Shown in pieces: positions 1 through 5,553 of a DNA stretch of 10,990 bases. The translations under genes were made by a program, and so were the position numbers. Each line of letters begins with the position of its first letter. Within the stretch, counting starts at the first letter, position 1. The notes under the pieces were generated by a model that searched no databases, was not told the DNA's origin, and saw only the letters and a list, made by a program, of their open reading frames with translations. Origin of the DNA: Emcibacter sp. (GTDB lineage Bacteria; Pseudomonadota; Alphaproteobacteria; Sphingomonadales; Emcibacteraceae). Where the stretch lies: assembly GCA_016765435.1 (NCBI GenBank), contig JAESPY010000019.1, positions 1 to 10,990 of the forward strand. The letters are read 5' to 3'.

Positions 1-257
1 ATATCACCGGTATAGCCAAGTTCCGAAAAGATCACAGAATCATGACTTAAATCACCGCCCGACCCGCCGTATTCTTCGGGAATGGAGGCCCCCAGAATAC
101 CATACTCTCCGGCTTTGACCCAAAGTTCCGGGTCCACCTGCTTCTGAGCATGGTATTTTTCCACATTGGGCAACATTTCCGTTTGAAAAAATTTCCGGGC
201 AGAATCCCCAAAGATCGATAGCTCTTCGGTCATCCATGTTGCATCGTTAAAAATCAT
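1..257 (-). CDS. Acyl-CoA dehydrogenase, N-terminal part (cut by window edge)
   Basis: Eighty-five codons of the start of an acyl-CoA dehydrogenase, the FAD enzyme that introduces the alpha-beta double bond into acyl-CoA. The reading frame starts at an ATG at 257 with a clear AGGAGA ribosome site 7 to 8 bases upstream, and stays open to base 1. The visible protein has the helical N-terminal domain pattern: an FxxSARKFFQTEMLP stretch, then WVKAGEYGILGASIPEEYGG, whose 'G-x-x-G-x-x-x-P-E-E-Y-G-G' is a hallmark of the family. The FAD-binding and catalytic glutamate regions lie outside the window. It is the last gene seen of a leftward operon, 42 bases after the SDR gene, and would perform the first step of the cycle encoded there. 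The substrate cannot be told from this part. Confidence 0.9.
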   Translation of the reverse strand, partial: MIFNDATWMTEELSIFGDSARKFFQTEMLPNVEKYHAQKQVDPELWVKAGEYGILGASIPEEYGGSGGDLSHDSVIFSELGYTGD

Positions 258-299
258 TATTTAATCTCCTGTATTTATGGAAAGACATAAGGACCTAGC

Positions 300-1124
300 T
301 CAAATAATAAGACCTCCACCACAAATAAGCAATTGCCCGGAAATGTAATCAGATTCGGGTAGTGTCAGAAGATATACAGAACCGGCCGCCTCTTCAGCAG
401 TCCCTGCCCGCCCCATAGGAACCATGGCCTGCAACATATCTGCCGATGATTTAGGGATGCCAATACCAATCTTATTGCCTCGGATTTCTATTTCCGTTTT
501 TTCATCTGTCGCTTCGGTCAAGCGGGTCTCAATATAGCCGAACGCAACGCAGTTAACATTGACATTCATCCTGCCCCATTCCTTGGCCAAGGTTTTAGTC
601 ATACCGATAATCCCGGCTTTGGCGGTGGAATAGTTGGCCTGCCCCGCATTGCCGCCCACACCCGCAATAGAGGAAATATTGACGACCTTACGATTAACCC
701 GCCGTGCTTCAGCTTGTTCGGCCTTCGACGCCTTCTTCCAATGAGGCTGAACCGCCCGCAAAATTCTGAACGGCGCTTTCAAATGTACATCCATCATGGC
801 ATCAAACTGCTCATCAGTCATTTTCTGAATCACATTGTCCCAAGTATACCCCGCGTTATTAATAATAATGTCAGGCAGCCCAAAATTATCCAGTGCCGTT
901 TTGATAAAACGCTCGCCAAAGTCCACGTCCGTGACCGAACCGTTACACGCCACGGCCTCACCGCCCATGTCACGAATTTCTGCAACAACCGCATCACCGA
1001 CGTCGCTATCCAAATCATTCACGACAACCTTTGCGCCTTCTTGTGCGAACTTCAGCGCAACCGCACGGCCAATACCACGGCCAGATCCCGTTACAAGGGC
1101 TATTTTTCCGTCAAGATTTCCCAT
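300..1124 (-). CDS. SDR-family NAD(P)-dependent 3-hydroxyacyl-CoA dehydrogenase (FabG/MFE-2-like)
   Basis: A 274-residue classical short-chain dehydrogenase, likely oxidising a 3-hydroxyacyl-CoA. Seen: cofactor motif TGSGRGIG at residues 12-19, NNAG at 89-92, catalytic Ser152, Tyr165 and Lys169 (YSTAK). The fourth tetrad residue, usually Asn, is His114 (DVHLKAPF); His here is also seen in the dehydrogenase unit of peroxisomal multifunctional enzyme 2, which fits a beta-oxidation rather than a fatty-acid-synthesis role. An in-frame GTG at 1139 would add five residues. I prefer the ATG at 1124 because GTGAG lies at a proper distance upstream and the family starts near there. The gene lies 27 bases after the MaoC reading frame and 42 before the acyl-CoA dehydrogenase, so it is co-transcribed. 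There is an insertion-like segment around residues 202-235 before the C-terminal 'SGQ' motif. Substrate is inferred only from context. Confidence 0.9.
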   Translation of the reverse strand: MGNLDGKIALVTGSGRGIGRAVALKFAQEGAKVVVNDLDSDVGDAVVAEIRDMGGEAVACNGSVTDVDFGERFIKTALDNFGLPDIIINNAGYTWDNVIQKMTDEQFDAMMDVHLKAPFRILRAVQPHWKKASKAEQAEARRVNRKVVNISSIAGVGGNAGQANYSTAKAGIIGMTKTLAKEWGRMNVNVNCVAFGYIETRLTEATDEKTEIEIRGNKIGIGIPKSSADMLQAMVPMGRAGTAEEAAGSVYLLTLPESDYISGQLLICGGGLII

Positions 1125-1151
1125 TTTTCTCACTTTCACTTAAAATTATCA

Positions 1152-1567
1152 TTAGAGGGCAAGCGTCGCCTGTCCCTGTAGTTTTACATTATCATTTTCA
1201 TCTGAAACTCTCAGAGACAGCGTCAATAATTGTCCGTTCTCGGTGTCTTCGATTTTTTCAACTTGCCCGCGACAGGTGAGCTGTGCATGAATTTGCGTAA
1301 TATTGGCAAATTTAGTACCAAAGGTTTTGATTTTCTCAAGCGGGGCATATTGGTCAGCAACCGGGACATATAAGCCATGCCCAACATGCCCTGACAAAAA
1401 ACATCATCCATGCCCGCACTCTTGGCCACATCTAAATCAATATGTATCGGGTTATGATCGCCCGAAGCTCCGGCAAAAAGCGCTAATGTTGTTCTCGAAA
1501 TCGGCTTCAGAGAAAGCGGCGGAATTTCATCCCCAACCTTTAACGTTGATAAATCTATGTATGTCAT
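1152..1567 (-). pseudogene. MaoC-like (R)-hydratase subunit, interrupted by a one-base frameshift
   Basis: A hot-dog-fold hydratase that would add water to an enoyl-CoA. The first part starts at ATG 1567 and carries the hydratase-2 signature FAGASGDHNPIHID with catalytic Asp37 and His42, followed by a normal GMLGMAYMSRLLTN segment. After about residue 73 this frame turns into non-family sequence and stops at 1223. The expected continuation (PLEKIKTFGTKFANIT through LQGQATLAL) is in the next frame and ends with TAA at 1152. Joining the two gives about 138 residues, a typical single MaoC domain. The switch lies near 1341-1355 and is explained by one missing base, possibly in the GGGG run at 1342-1345 (plus strand). 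This may be a true mutation, a sequencing or assembly error in a homopolymer, or, less likely, recoding. The gene starts two bases after its MaoC-N partner, with which it probably forms a heteromeric hydratase. Confidence 0.82.
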
Positions 1568-1569
1568 CT

Positions 1570-2025
1570 CTATGCGCCCCCTTCAGGATTGCGAACGATA
1601 ATGGTCATAATCTGTTTGACCAGAAGCTCACCCTCTGTATTCTCGACCCGAACCTCCTTGATAATAAAATCAAGTGCTCCATTCTTTTTATCGAACAGAT
1701 CAATAATCTTCGCCTTAATTACCACTGTATCCCCGGCAAAGGCCGGTTTGAAATATTCAAAATCCTGTGCACCATGGAGCACATGATTCAGATTCACCCC
1801 TAATGTATCAAGATATTTAAACGGCTCATCCTGAAGCAAATCCAGAGAAAAATAATAGCTCGGTGGAGCGGGAAGACCGGGATAGCCTGCCTCTTCAGCG
1901 GCTTTTTCATCGAAATAAACCGGATTTTCCTGCCCGATGGCGGTTGCGAAAAATTTCAAAGCACCTTTTTCAAGCTGCACTTCATGGGACCCAATATTCA
2001 TCCCGATAAAACGTTTGTCGATCAT
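1570..2025 (-). CDS. MaoC N-terminal-type hot-dog dehydratase subunit
   Basis: A 151-residue single hot-dog domain of the MaoC_dehydrat_N type (FAS1-like dehydratase, Pfam PF13452 by pattern). Seen: an N-terminal IGMNIGSHEVQLEKGALKFFATAIGQENPVYFDEKAAEEAGYPGLPAPPSYYF pattern in pieces, typical of the non-catalytic half, followed by LHGAQDFEYFKPAFAGDTV, the usual core of this subfamily. It lacks the D-x-N-P-x-H catalytic motif, which is instead in the next gene two bases downstream. Such pairs (for example the HadAB and ChsH1/H2-type enzymes) are known to form heteromeric (R)-specific enoyl-CoA hydratases, so I infer the same here. The ATG at 2025 follows the thiolase stop by only three bases, with GGGGAG as ribosome site inside the end of the thiolase gene, which indicates translational coupling. 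Confidence 0.87.
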   Translation of the reverse strand: MIDKRFIGMNIGSHEVQLEKGALKFFATAIGQENPVYFDEKAAEEAGYPGLPAPPSYYFSLDLLQDEPFKYLDTLGVNLNHVLHGAQDFEYFKPAFAGDTVVIKAKIIDLFDKKNGALDFIIKEVRVENTEGELLVKQIMTIIVRNPEGGA

Positions 2026-2028
2026 GCC

Positions 2029-3231
2029 TTAGCTCCCCACTGCCTGATATAATGTGATGACACAAGCCCCGCCCAAACCTAAATTATGTTGAAGGGCGAT
2101 CTGGGCACCGTCGACTTGCTTCTTTTCTGCCGTTCCCCGGAGTTGATGGGTCAGCTCATAGCATTGCGCCAAACCCGTCGCGCCGAGGGGATGTCCTTTT
2201 GACAGCAATCCGCCAGACGGGTTGGTGACAAATTTTCCGCCATACGTATTATCCCCGTCCGCAATGAATTTTGAAGCGCCGCCTTCGGGACACAGGCCAA
2301 GACCTTCATAGGTAATCAGCTCATTATGGGCAAAACAGTCATGCAGCTCCACCACATCAATATCATCCGGCCCAATGCCGGCCTGTTCGTAAACCTGACG
2401 GGCCGCCTCAGATGTCATGTCATAACCGACAAGCTTCATCATGTCCTGAGACTCAAAGCTACTCGGCGTATCCGTGGTCATGGCCTGTGCTGCAATCACA
2501 ACATCGCTGCGCAAATTATGTTTTTTGGCAAATTTCTCTGACACCAGAATGGCCGCCGCGGCCCCGCAAGTGGGTGGGCAGGCCATCAGACGGGTCATCA
2601 CACCCGGCCACATAACAGGAGACGCCAAAACATCTTCCGGGGTGAGTTCCTTTCGGAACAACGCAAGGGGATTATTGGCTGCATGATGGCTGGCCTTTGC
2701 CCGAATTTTTGCAAAATCTTCCAGAGTTGATCCATATTTCTCCATATGCGCCAAACCGGCTCCACCGAAATACCTTAATGCCAGCGGAATATCCGGCATG
2801 TCGACCAAAGCGTCACAGGCCTCATCAAAAGCGTCGAATGGGCTTGGCCTATCGGTAAATTGTGCCGCGATCGCACCCGGATTCATCTGCTCAAAACCCA
2901 AGGCAATGGCACAATCAACGATACCTGCTTCAATGGCCTGACGCGCCAGAAACAACGCCGAAGACCCGGTGGAGCAATTGTTGTTTACATTGAAAACCGG
3001 AATGCCGGACATGCCAACCTTGTAAAGCGTTTTTTGGCCACATGTGGAATCACCATAAACATATCCCACATAAGCCTGCTCTATTTGATCGTAAGAAATC
3101 CCGGCATCGGCCAACGCCTCTCTGGTTGCCTGCGCCCCCATAATGTCAAAAGTATCCCCGGCCCCCGGTTTGACAAAAGGTATCATTCCGACACCGGCTA
3201 CTATAGCCCGGTTTTGCATTGACTTGATCAT
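2029..3231 (-). CDS. SCP-x-type thiolase / lipid-transfer protein-like acetyl-CoA acyltransferase
   Basis: A 400-residue thiolase-fold enzyme of the sterol-carrier-protein-x (non-decarboxylating, lipid-transfer) class, which cleaves 3-ketoacyl-CoA. Seen: nucleophile Cys86 in NVNNNCSTGSSAL, the subfamily signature HDCFAHNE at 297-304, GHPLGATG with His347, and the C-terminal HNLGLGGACVITLY with Cys390. These are all the residues expected for catalysis. The ATG at 3231 has AGGAG five bases upstream, so I choose it over the internal ATG four codons later. It is the first gene of the operon and fits the thiolysis step. Relatives in steroid side-chain degradation (Ltp2 type) usually need a DUF35 OB-fold partner; none is visible next to it, though one may lie beyond the window. 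The acyl substrate (fatty, branched, terpenoid or steroid side chain) cannot be decided from sequence. Confidence 0.92.
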   Translation of the reverse strand: MIKSMQNRAIVAGVGMIPFVKPGAGDTFDIMGAQATREALADAGISYDQIEQAYVGYVYGDSTCGQKTLYKVGMSGIPVFNVNNNCSTGSSALFLARQAIEAGIVDCAIALGFEQMNPGAIAAQFTDRPSPFDAFDEACDALVDMPDIPLALRYFGGAGLAHMEKYGSTLEDFAKIRAKASHHAANNPLALFRKELTPEDVLASPVMWPGVMTRLMACPPTCGAAAAILVSEKFAKKHNLRSDVVIAAQAMTTDTPSSFESQDMMKLVGYDMTSEAARQVYEQAGIGPDDIDVVELHDCFAHNELITYEGLGLCPEGGASKFIADGDNTYGGKFVTNPSGGLLSKGHPLGATGLAQCYELTHQLRGTAEKKQVDGAQIALQHNLGLGGACVITLYQAVGS

Positions 3232-3264
3232 GGATACTCCTCAATTCAGGTTAATATTACACCT

Positions 3265-3293
3265 ATAATAAAGAGTTCTTATCCATATATAAA
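3265..3293 (-). promoter_or_regulatory. Possible promoter of the thiolase operon
   Basis: On the minus strand a TATTAT -10-like hexamer (3265-3270) is preceded, at 17 bases, by TTTATA (3288-3293), four of six matches to the sigma-70 -35 element. Transcription would start near 3258, giving a leader of about 27 bases that holds the AGGAG site. The -35 abuts the inverted repeat at 3294-3328. The region is AT-rich, so chance matches are likely. Confidence 0.4.
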
Positions 3294-3328
3294 ATGCATA
3301 ATATGAGGTATGTATTCATATTATGCAT
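3294..3328. repeat. Perfect 13-bp inverted repeat, candidate operator of the thiolase operon
   Basis: ATGCATAATATGA (3294-3306) and TCATATTATGCAT (3316-3328) are exact reverse complements around the 9-base spacer GGTATGTAT. It sits 63 to 97 bases upstream of the thiolase start and directly next to the predicted -35, where a repressor or activator (TetR, GntR or similar) would bind. A second, overlapping dyad, AGGTATG (3306-3312) with CATACCT (3326-3332), excludes the first if folded as RNA. Alternatively it could be a weak AT-rich terminator for the leftward transcript from the flavoprotein remnant, since on the minus strand it is followed by TTTTATAT. Confidence 0.55.
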
Positions 3329-3445
3329 ACCTAAGAGGGTGCAAATAACATAATGGCGCGAGACAGCCCGTAAATTATTGTCTTGGCCCGCTCACAGGAC
3401 GCCATCGTCAAAGAGAAAGTCCCTGAATATACGAGATTTTCTCGT

Positions 3446-3925
3446 TCAATAAAGTTCTTCCCGCATTCCCTTTTGATACAGTTCTTCTAGGGTGGATTCT
3501 ACGACTTTTATCATATCCATCATAATTTTACCGACAATGGGGAAATCTGACACATCCCCCCACTCATCAGCCTTCCAAAAGCCAGAACGATGGAAGGCTT
3601 TGCCGCAATGGAAATAGGCTTCCTTAACGGTCACTTTAACGGCTGTCTTTGGGGTTTTGCCACACTCCTGTAATCGGTCAAGGATTGCCGGGTCACGGGT
3701 CACAACAGCCGGGCCATTAATCCGGAAAAAGAAGTTCGCAGCGTCCCGTTTCAATGATATTCGATAACGTCTCAACCTTATTGTTACCGGGCCAATCCCC
3801 AAAGGCCACATGCGTACGGTCCAGCATTTTGACAAACCCCGCCGCGCCGCCCCGTGGCGAAACGTCAAGCCCCTCTGCCGTTTTAGAAGAAATACACACA
3901 AGAGAAGCACGAAAAATATAATCAA
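3446..3925 (-). pseudogene. PPOX-type FMN flavoprotein remnant (MSMEG_1061-like), truncated and frameshifted
   Basis: The two parts of one pyridoxamine 5'-phosphate oxidase-like split-barrel protein lie in different frames. The upstream part (to about 3717) reads AEGLDVSPRGGAAGFVKMLD, then DWPGNNKVETLSNII and GRCELLFPD followed by a stop. The downstream part (3446 to about 3725) reads RINGPAVVTRDPAILDRL, then KVTVKEAYFHCGKAFHRSGFW, to the natural C-terminus. Motifs V-S-P-R-G, W-P-G-N-N and the F-H-C-x-K-A segment are those of the MSMEG_1061-like FMN family. Between the parts the usual PG-x-x-ET-[LF] residues are missing, so a short out-of-frame deletion has occurred. The N-terminal 35 to 50 residues of the family are also absent, with an in-frame TAA just before the only upstream ATG, which itself lies in the porin terminator. 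Hence no functional product is expected. Confidence 0.82.
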
Positions 3926-3961
3926 AAAATAACCAACCCATCAGTTATAATGGGTTGGTTA
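3924..3961 (-). terminator. Rho-independent terminator of the porin gene
   Basis: A perfect 12-bp stem (3950-3961 with 3930-3941; CCAACCC/GGGTTGG core) closes an 8-base loop and is followed on the minus strand by six T's. It lies about 50 bases after the porin stop codon at 4012, exactly where its terminator is expected. It also overlaps the only ATG upstream of the flavoprotein remnant, another sign that the latter lost its own 5' end. Confidence 0.85.
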
Positions 3962-4011
3962 AGAGGTAGCCGATGCACAGGAATGAAGTACATTCGGGCT
4001 GCAAGAAAATG

Positions 4012-5331
4012 TTAGAAAGAGTATTTTGCCGACATTTGAAGACGATGCATATCGCCGTTCAAGCCGCTTTCGATGGTTCTTTTGGCATACATATACTCTC
4101 CACCAAAGGTAATTTTAGGAACCGGAGAATAGAGTAGATTAACATGAACACTATAAACATCTTTGGTCACACCCGTTCCCGTCAAGGTCACATCATTATC
4201 GGCCTTAAAGCCTGATAAAGTGAGGTTCGACCGGAATTCTTCATTCCAGAAATGACGGTAAGAGATAAAGCCTGCATATGATCCAATAGCCTCCAATTCA
4301 CCCGAAGCATTAATCACGGCTCCATTGGCTGTATTCAAGCCCAGATAACGGCCAAGGCCTTTACCGCCTGTTGCCATAAAGCGGAAATCATCTTTCTCAC
4401 CGACTTTTAATTTACCGGAAAGGCTTATTCCCCAACCTAATACGCTGTCATTAATAACGCCATTGTTCAGCTTCAGGTTACGGACGATCCCGGCCACACC
4501 AACGTGGCCCCAACTGTCTTTCTTGTTATAGCGCATGACAAAATCCGGCATTGCCCCATCATCGGAAACGATACGCGCCCCGCCACCGAAGGGGGTGATG
4601 GTTGTTTCCGGGTTCTCTACGGAGATTTGGAAACCGCCGTAAGTATATCTAAACTGCGTTTGCCGGATAAAGACGGTGCCCTCAGCAGGCCCCACAAAGT
4701 CAAGATTCTCGGCGAGCGCCCCCACGTCCTGAAATGTGGACCATGTTTGACCGGCAAGGAAATTATCATATTTTACAAACGCATGGCGGATTCTAGGGTT
4801 GTAACTGTTGGTTATCCGTTCATTGCCGCCGGGGCCTGTTAAAAAATCCATTTCAATAAAACTGACCAGATCATGTCCATTCACATTCGTGCTGGTCTTA
4901 ATGTTAAAGCGTGTTTCTTTTGCACTAAGGTCGCTATCAAACCCGCCTTCACTGGCCCCCGTGCCGACGGGGATTAAAGCGGGAATATAAAAATCCCGGC
5001 CCAAATTTTGAGGGGCCAATTCGCCACGACTATATTTTGATGATGAAAAATCCGCTTTGATAAAACCGCCGAGGGAAACCTTGGTATTGCCAACGCGCAT
5101 TTCCAGGCTATTTTTCTCGGCCTTTTCGGCAATTTCTTTGGTTTGTGAGACCGCCACGGCCTGTTTGGTCAATTCGCCTTTAAGCTCCATTAACATGGAT
5201 TCTAACCTGTTGATCTTTGCCTCTAATTCCTGATTGGTAGCGGCAATCGCTCCTGTCGGCGTTAGAAAGGTAAGAGCAATGCCACTGAGAAGAACTTTCT
5301 TAAACAATTTTTGTCTATTCACGATGTCCAT
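4012..5331 (-). CDS. DcaP-like outer-membrane porin
   Basis: A 439-residue outer-membrane beta-barrel porin. Seen: a signal peptide (basic start, hydrophobic residues about 13-25, likely cut at AIA-A, 30/31), a heptad-like coiled-coil segment about 34-75 (ELEAKINRLESMLMELKGEL), then VSLGGFIKADF opening the barrel, many alternating aromatic strands, and a C-terminal YSF with Phe439, the usual outer-membrane assembly signal. A short N-terminal coiled coil followed by a barrel beginning GGFIKAD matches the DcaP family, trimeric channels for small, often dicarboxylic or aromatic, acids. The substrate here is unknown. It is transcribed divergently from acs, with a GGGAG ribosome site about 12 bases before the ATG and its own terminator at 3924-3961, so it is a single-gene unit. 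Sharing a control region with acs suggests uptake of a carbon source that feeds acetyl-CoA. Confidence 0.9.
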   Translation of the reverse strand: MDIVNRQKLFKKVLLSGIALTFLTPTGAIAATNQELEAKINRLESMLMELKGELTKQAVAVSQTKEIAEKAEKNSLEMRVGNTKVSLGGFIKADFSSSKYSRGELAPQNLGRDFYIPALIPVGTGASEGGFDSDLSAKETRFNIKTSTNVNGHDLVSFIEMDFLTGPGGNERITNSYNPRIRHAFVKYDNFLAGQTWSTFQDVGALAENLDFVGPAEGTVFIRQTQFRYTYGGFQISVENPETTITPFGGGARIVSDDGAMPDFVMRYNKKDSWGHVGVAGIVRNLKLNNGVINDSVLGWGISLSGKLKVGEKDDFRFMATGGKGLGRYLGLNTANGAVINASGELEAIGSYAGFISYRHFWNEEFRSNLTLSGFKADNDVTLTGTGVTKDVYSVHVNLLYSPVPKITFGGEYMYAKRTIESGLNGDMHRLQMSAKYSF

Positions 5332-5352
5332 AATATTTATACTCCCTATTTA

Positions 5353-5388
5353 TTTTTAGATGCCATACGATTATTGGGCATCTAAAAA
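5353..5388. repeat. 12-bp inverted repeat in the porin leader region
   Basis: TTTTTAGATGCC (5353-5364) pairs exactly with GGCATCTAAAAA (5377-5388) around a 12-base loop. The order is T-run, stem, A-run on both strands, the opposite of a terminator. It lies a few bases upstream of the porin GGGAG site (about 5342-5346), so in the porin mRNA it may form a 5' leader hairpin that affects stability or translation, or it may be a protein-binding dyad. Confidence 0.5.
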
Positions 5389-5396
5389 AGGAGCGA

Positions 5397-5416
5397 TATA
5401 CGCCTTTGGTCGTATA
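5397..5416. promoter_or_regulatory. Inverted repeat TATACG-N8-CGTATA between porin and acs, candidate activator site
   Basis: TATACG (5397-5402) and CGTATA (5411-5416) form a dyad with an 8-base spacer in the divergent porin/acs control region. Related half-sites ATACGA occur at 5365-5370 and 5470-5475, the latter next to the acs -35 position. The dyad centre is about 80 bases upstream of the acs -10, a usual place for an activator. The LuxR-type response regulator encoded after acs is the obvious candidate binder; this is inference. Confidence 0.4.
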
Positions 5417-5463
5417 AAACCGTTCTCGAAAAACTAAACCATTGAAAAAAAAGAGATTCCCTC

Positions 5464-5492
5464 TTTTCGATACGACTAATGTCTAATATAAT
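5464..5492 (+). promoter_or_regulatory. acs: Likely acs promoter
   Basis: A perfect -10 hexamer TATAAT lies at 5487-5492, with a poor -35 (TTTTCG, 5464-5469) at 17 bases. A strong -10 with a weak -35 is typical of an activator-dependent promoter. Transcription would start near 5499, 55 bases before the chosen acs ATG. A 7-bp hairpin (AAAAGAG 5449-5455 with CTCTTTT 5461-5467) overlaps the -35 region. Confidence 0.5.
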
Positions 5493-5553
5493 TATCTGGC
5501 ATAAATTGAGAAAATATATCCAAAGCAACCACGATTCTATGGGAGAAGAAAAA

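Noticed and set aside
1125-1139. GTG start at 1139 for the SDR gene.
   Set aside because: No good ribosome site before it; the ATG at 1124 has GTGAG upstream and fits the family start.
714-1181. A 155-codon plus-strand reading frame.
   Set aside because: It lies opposite the clearly real SDR gene, has no family features and no ribosome site; it is an antisense shadow.
3431-3445. Small hairpin ACGAGA-TTT-TCTCGT right after the flavoprotein remnant.
   Set aside because: Only 6 bp with no T-run on either side; too weak to call a terminator, perhaps a decayed one.
3329-3445. Possible small gene or regulator between the dyad and the flavoprotein remnant.
   Set aside because: All frames are short or broken, with no ribosome site; I see nothing supportable here.
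3717-3941. Minus-strand 74-codon reading frame taken as a separate small gene.
   Set aside because: Its protein is the N-terminal part of the same broken PPOX-type flavoprotein, and its ATG lies in the porin terminator.
5479-5553. Longer acs start (ATG at 5479 giving 25 extra residues).
   Set aside because: The ATG precedes the TATAAT box at 5487-5492 and has no ribosome site; the ATG at 5554 has GGGAG at the right distance and gives the usual Acs length.
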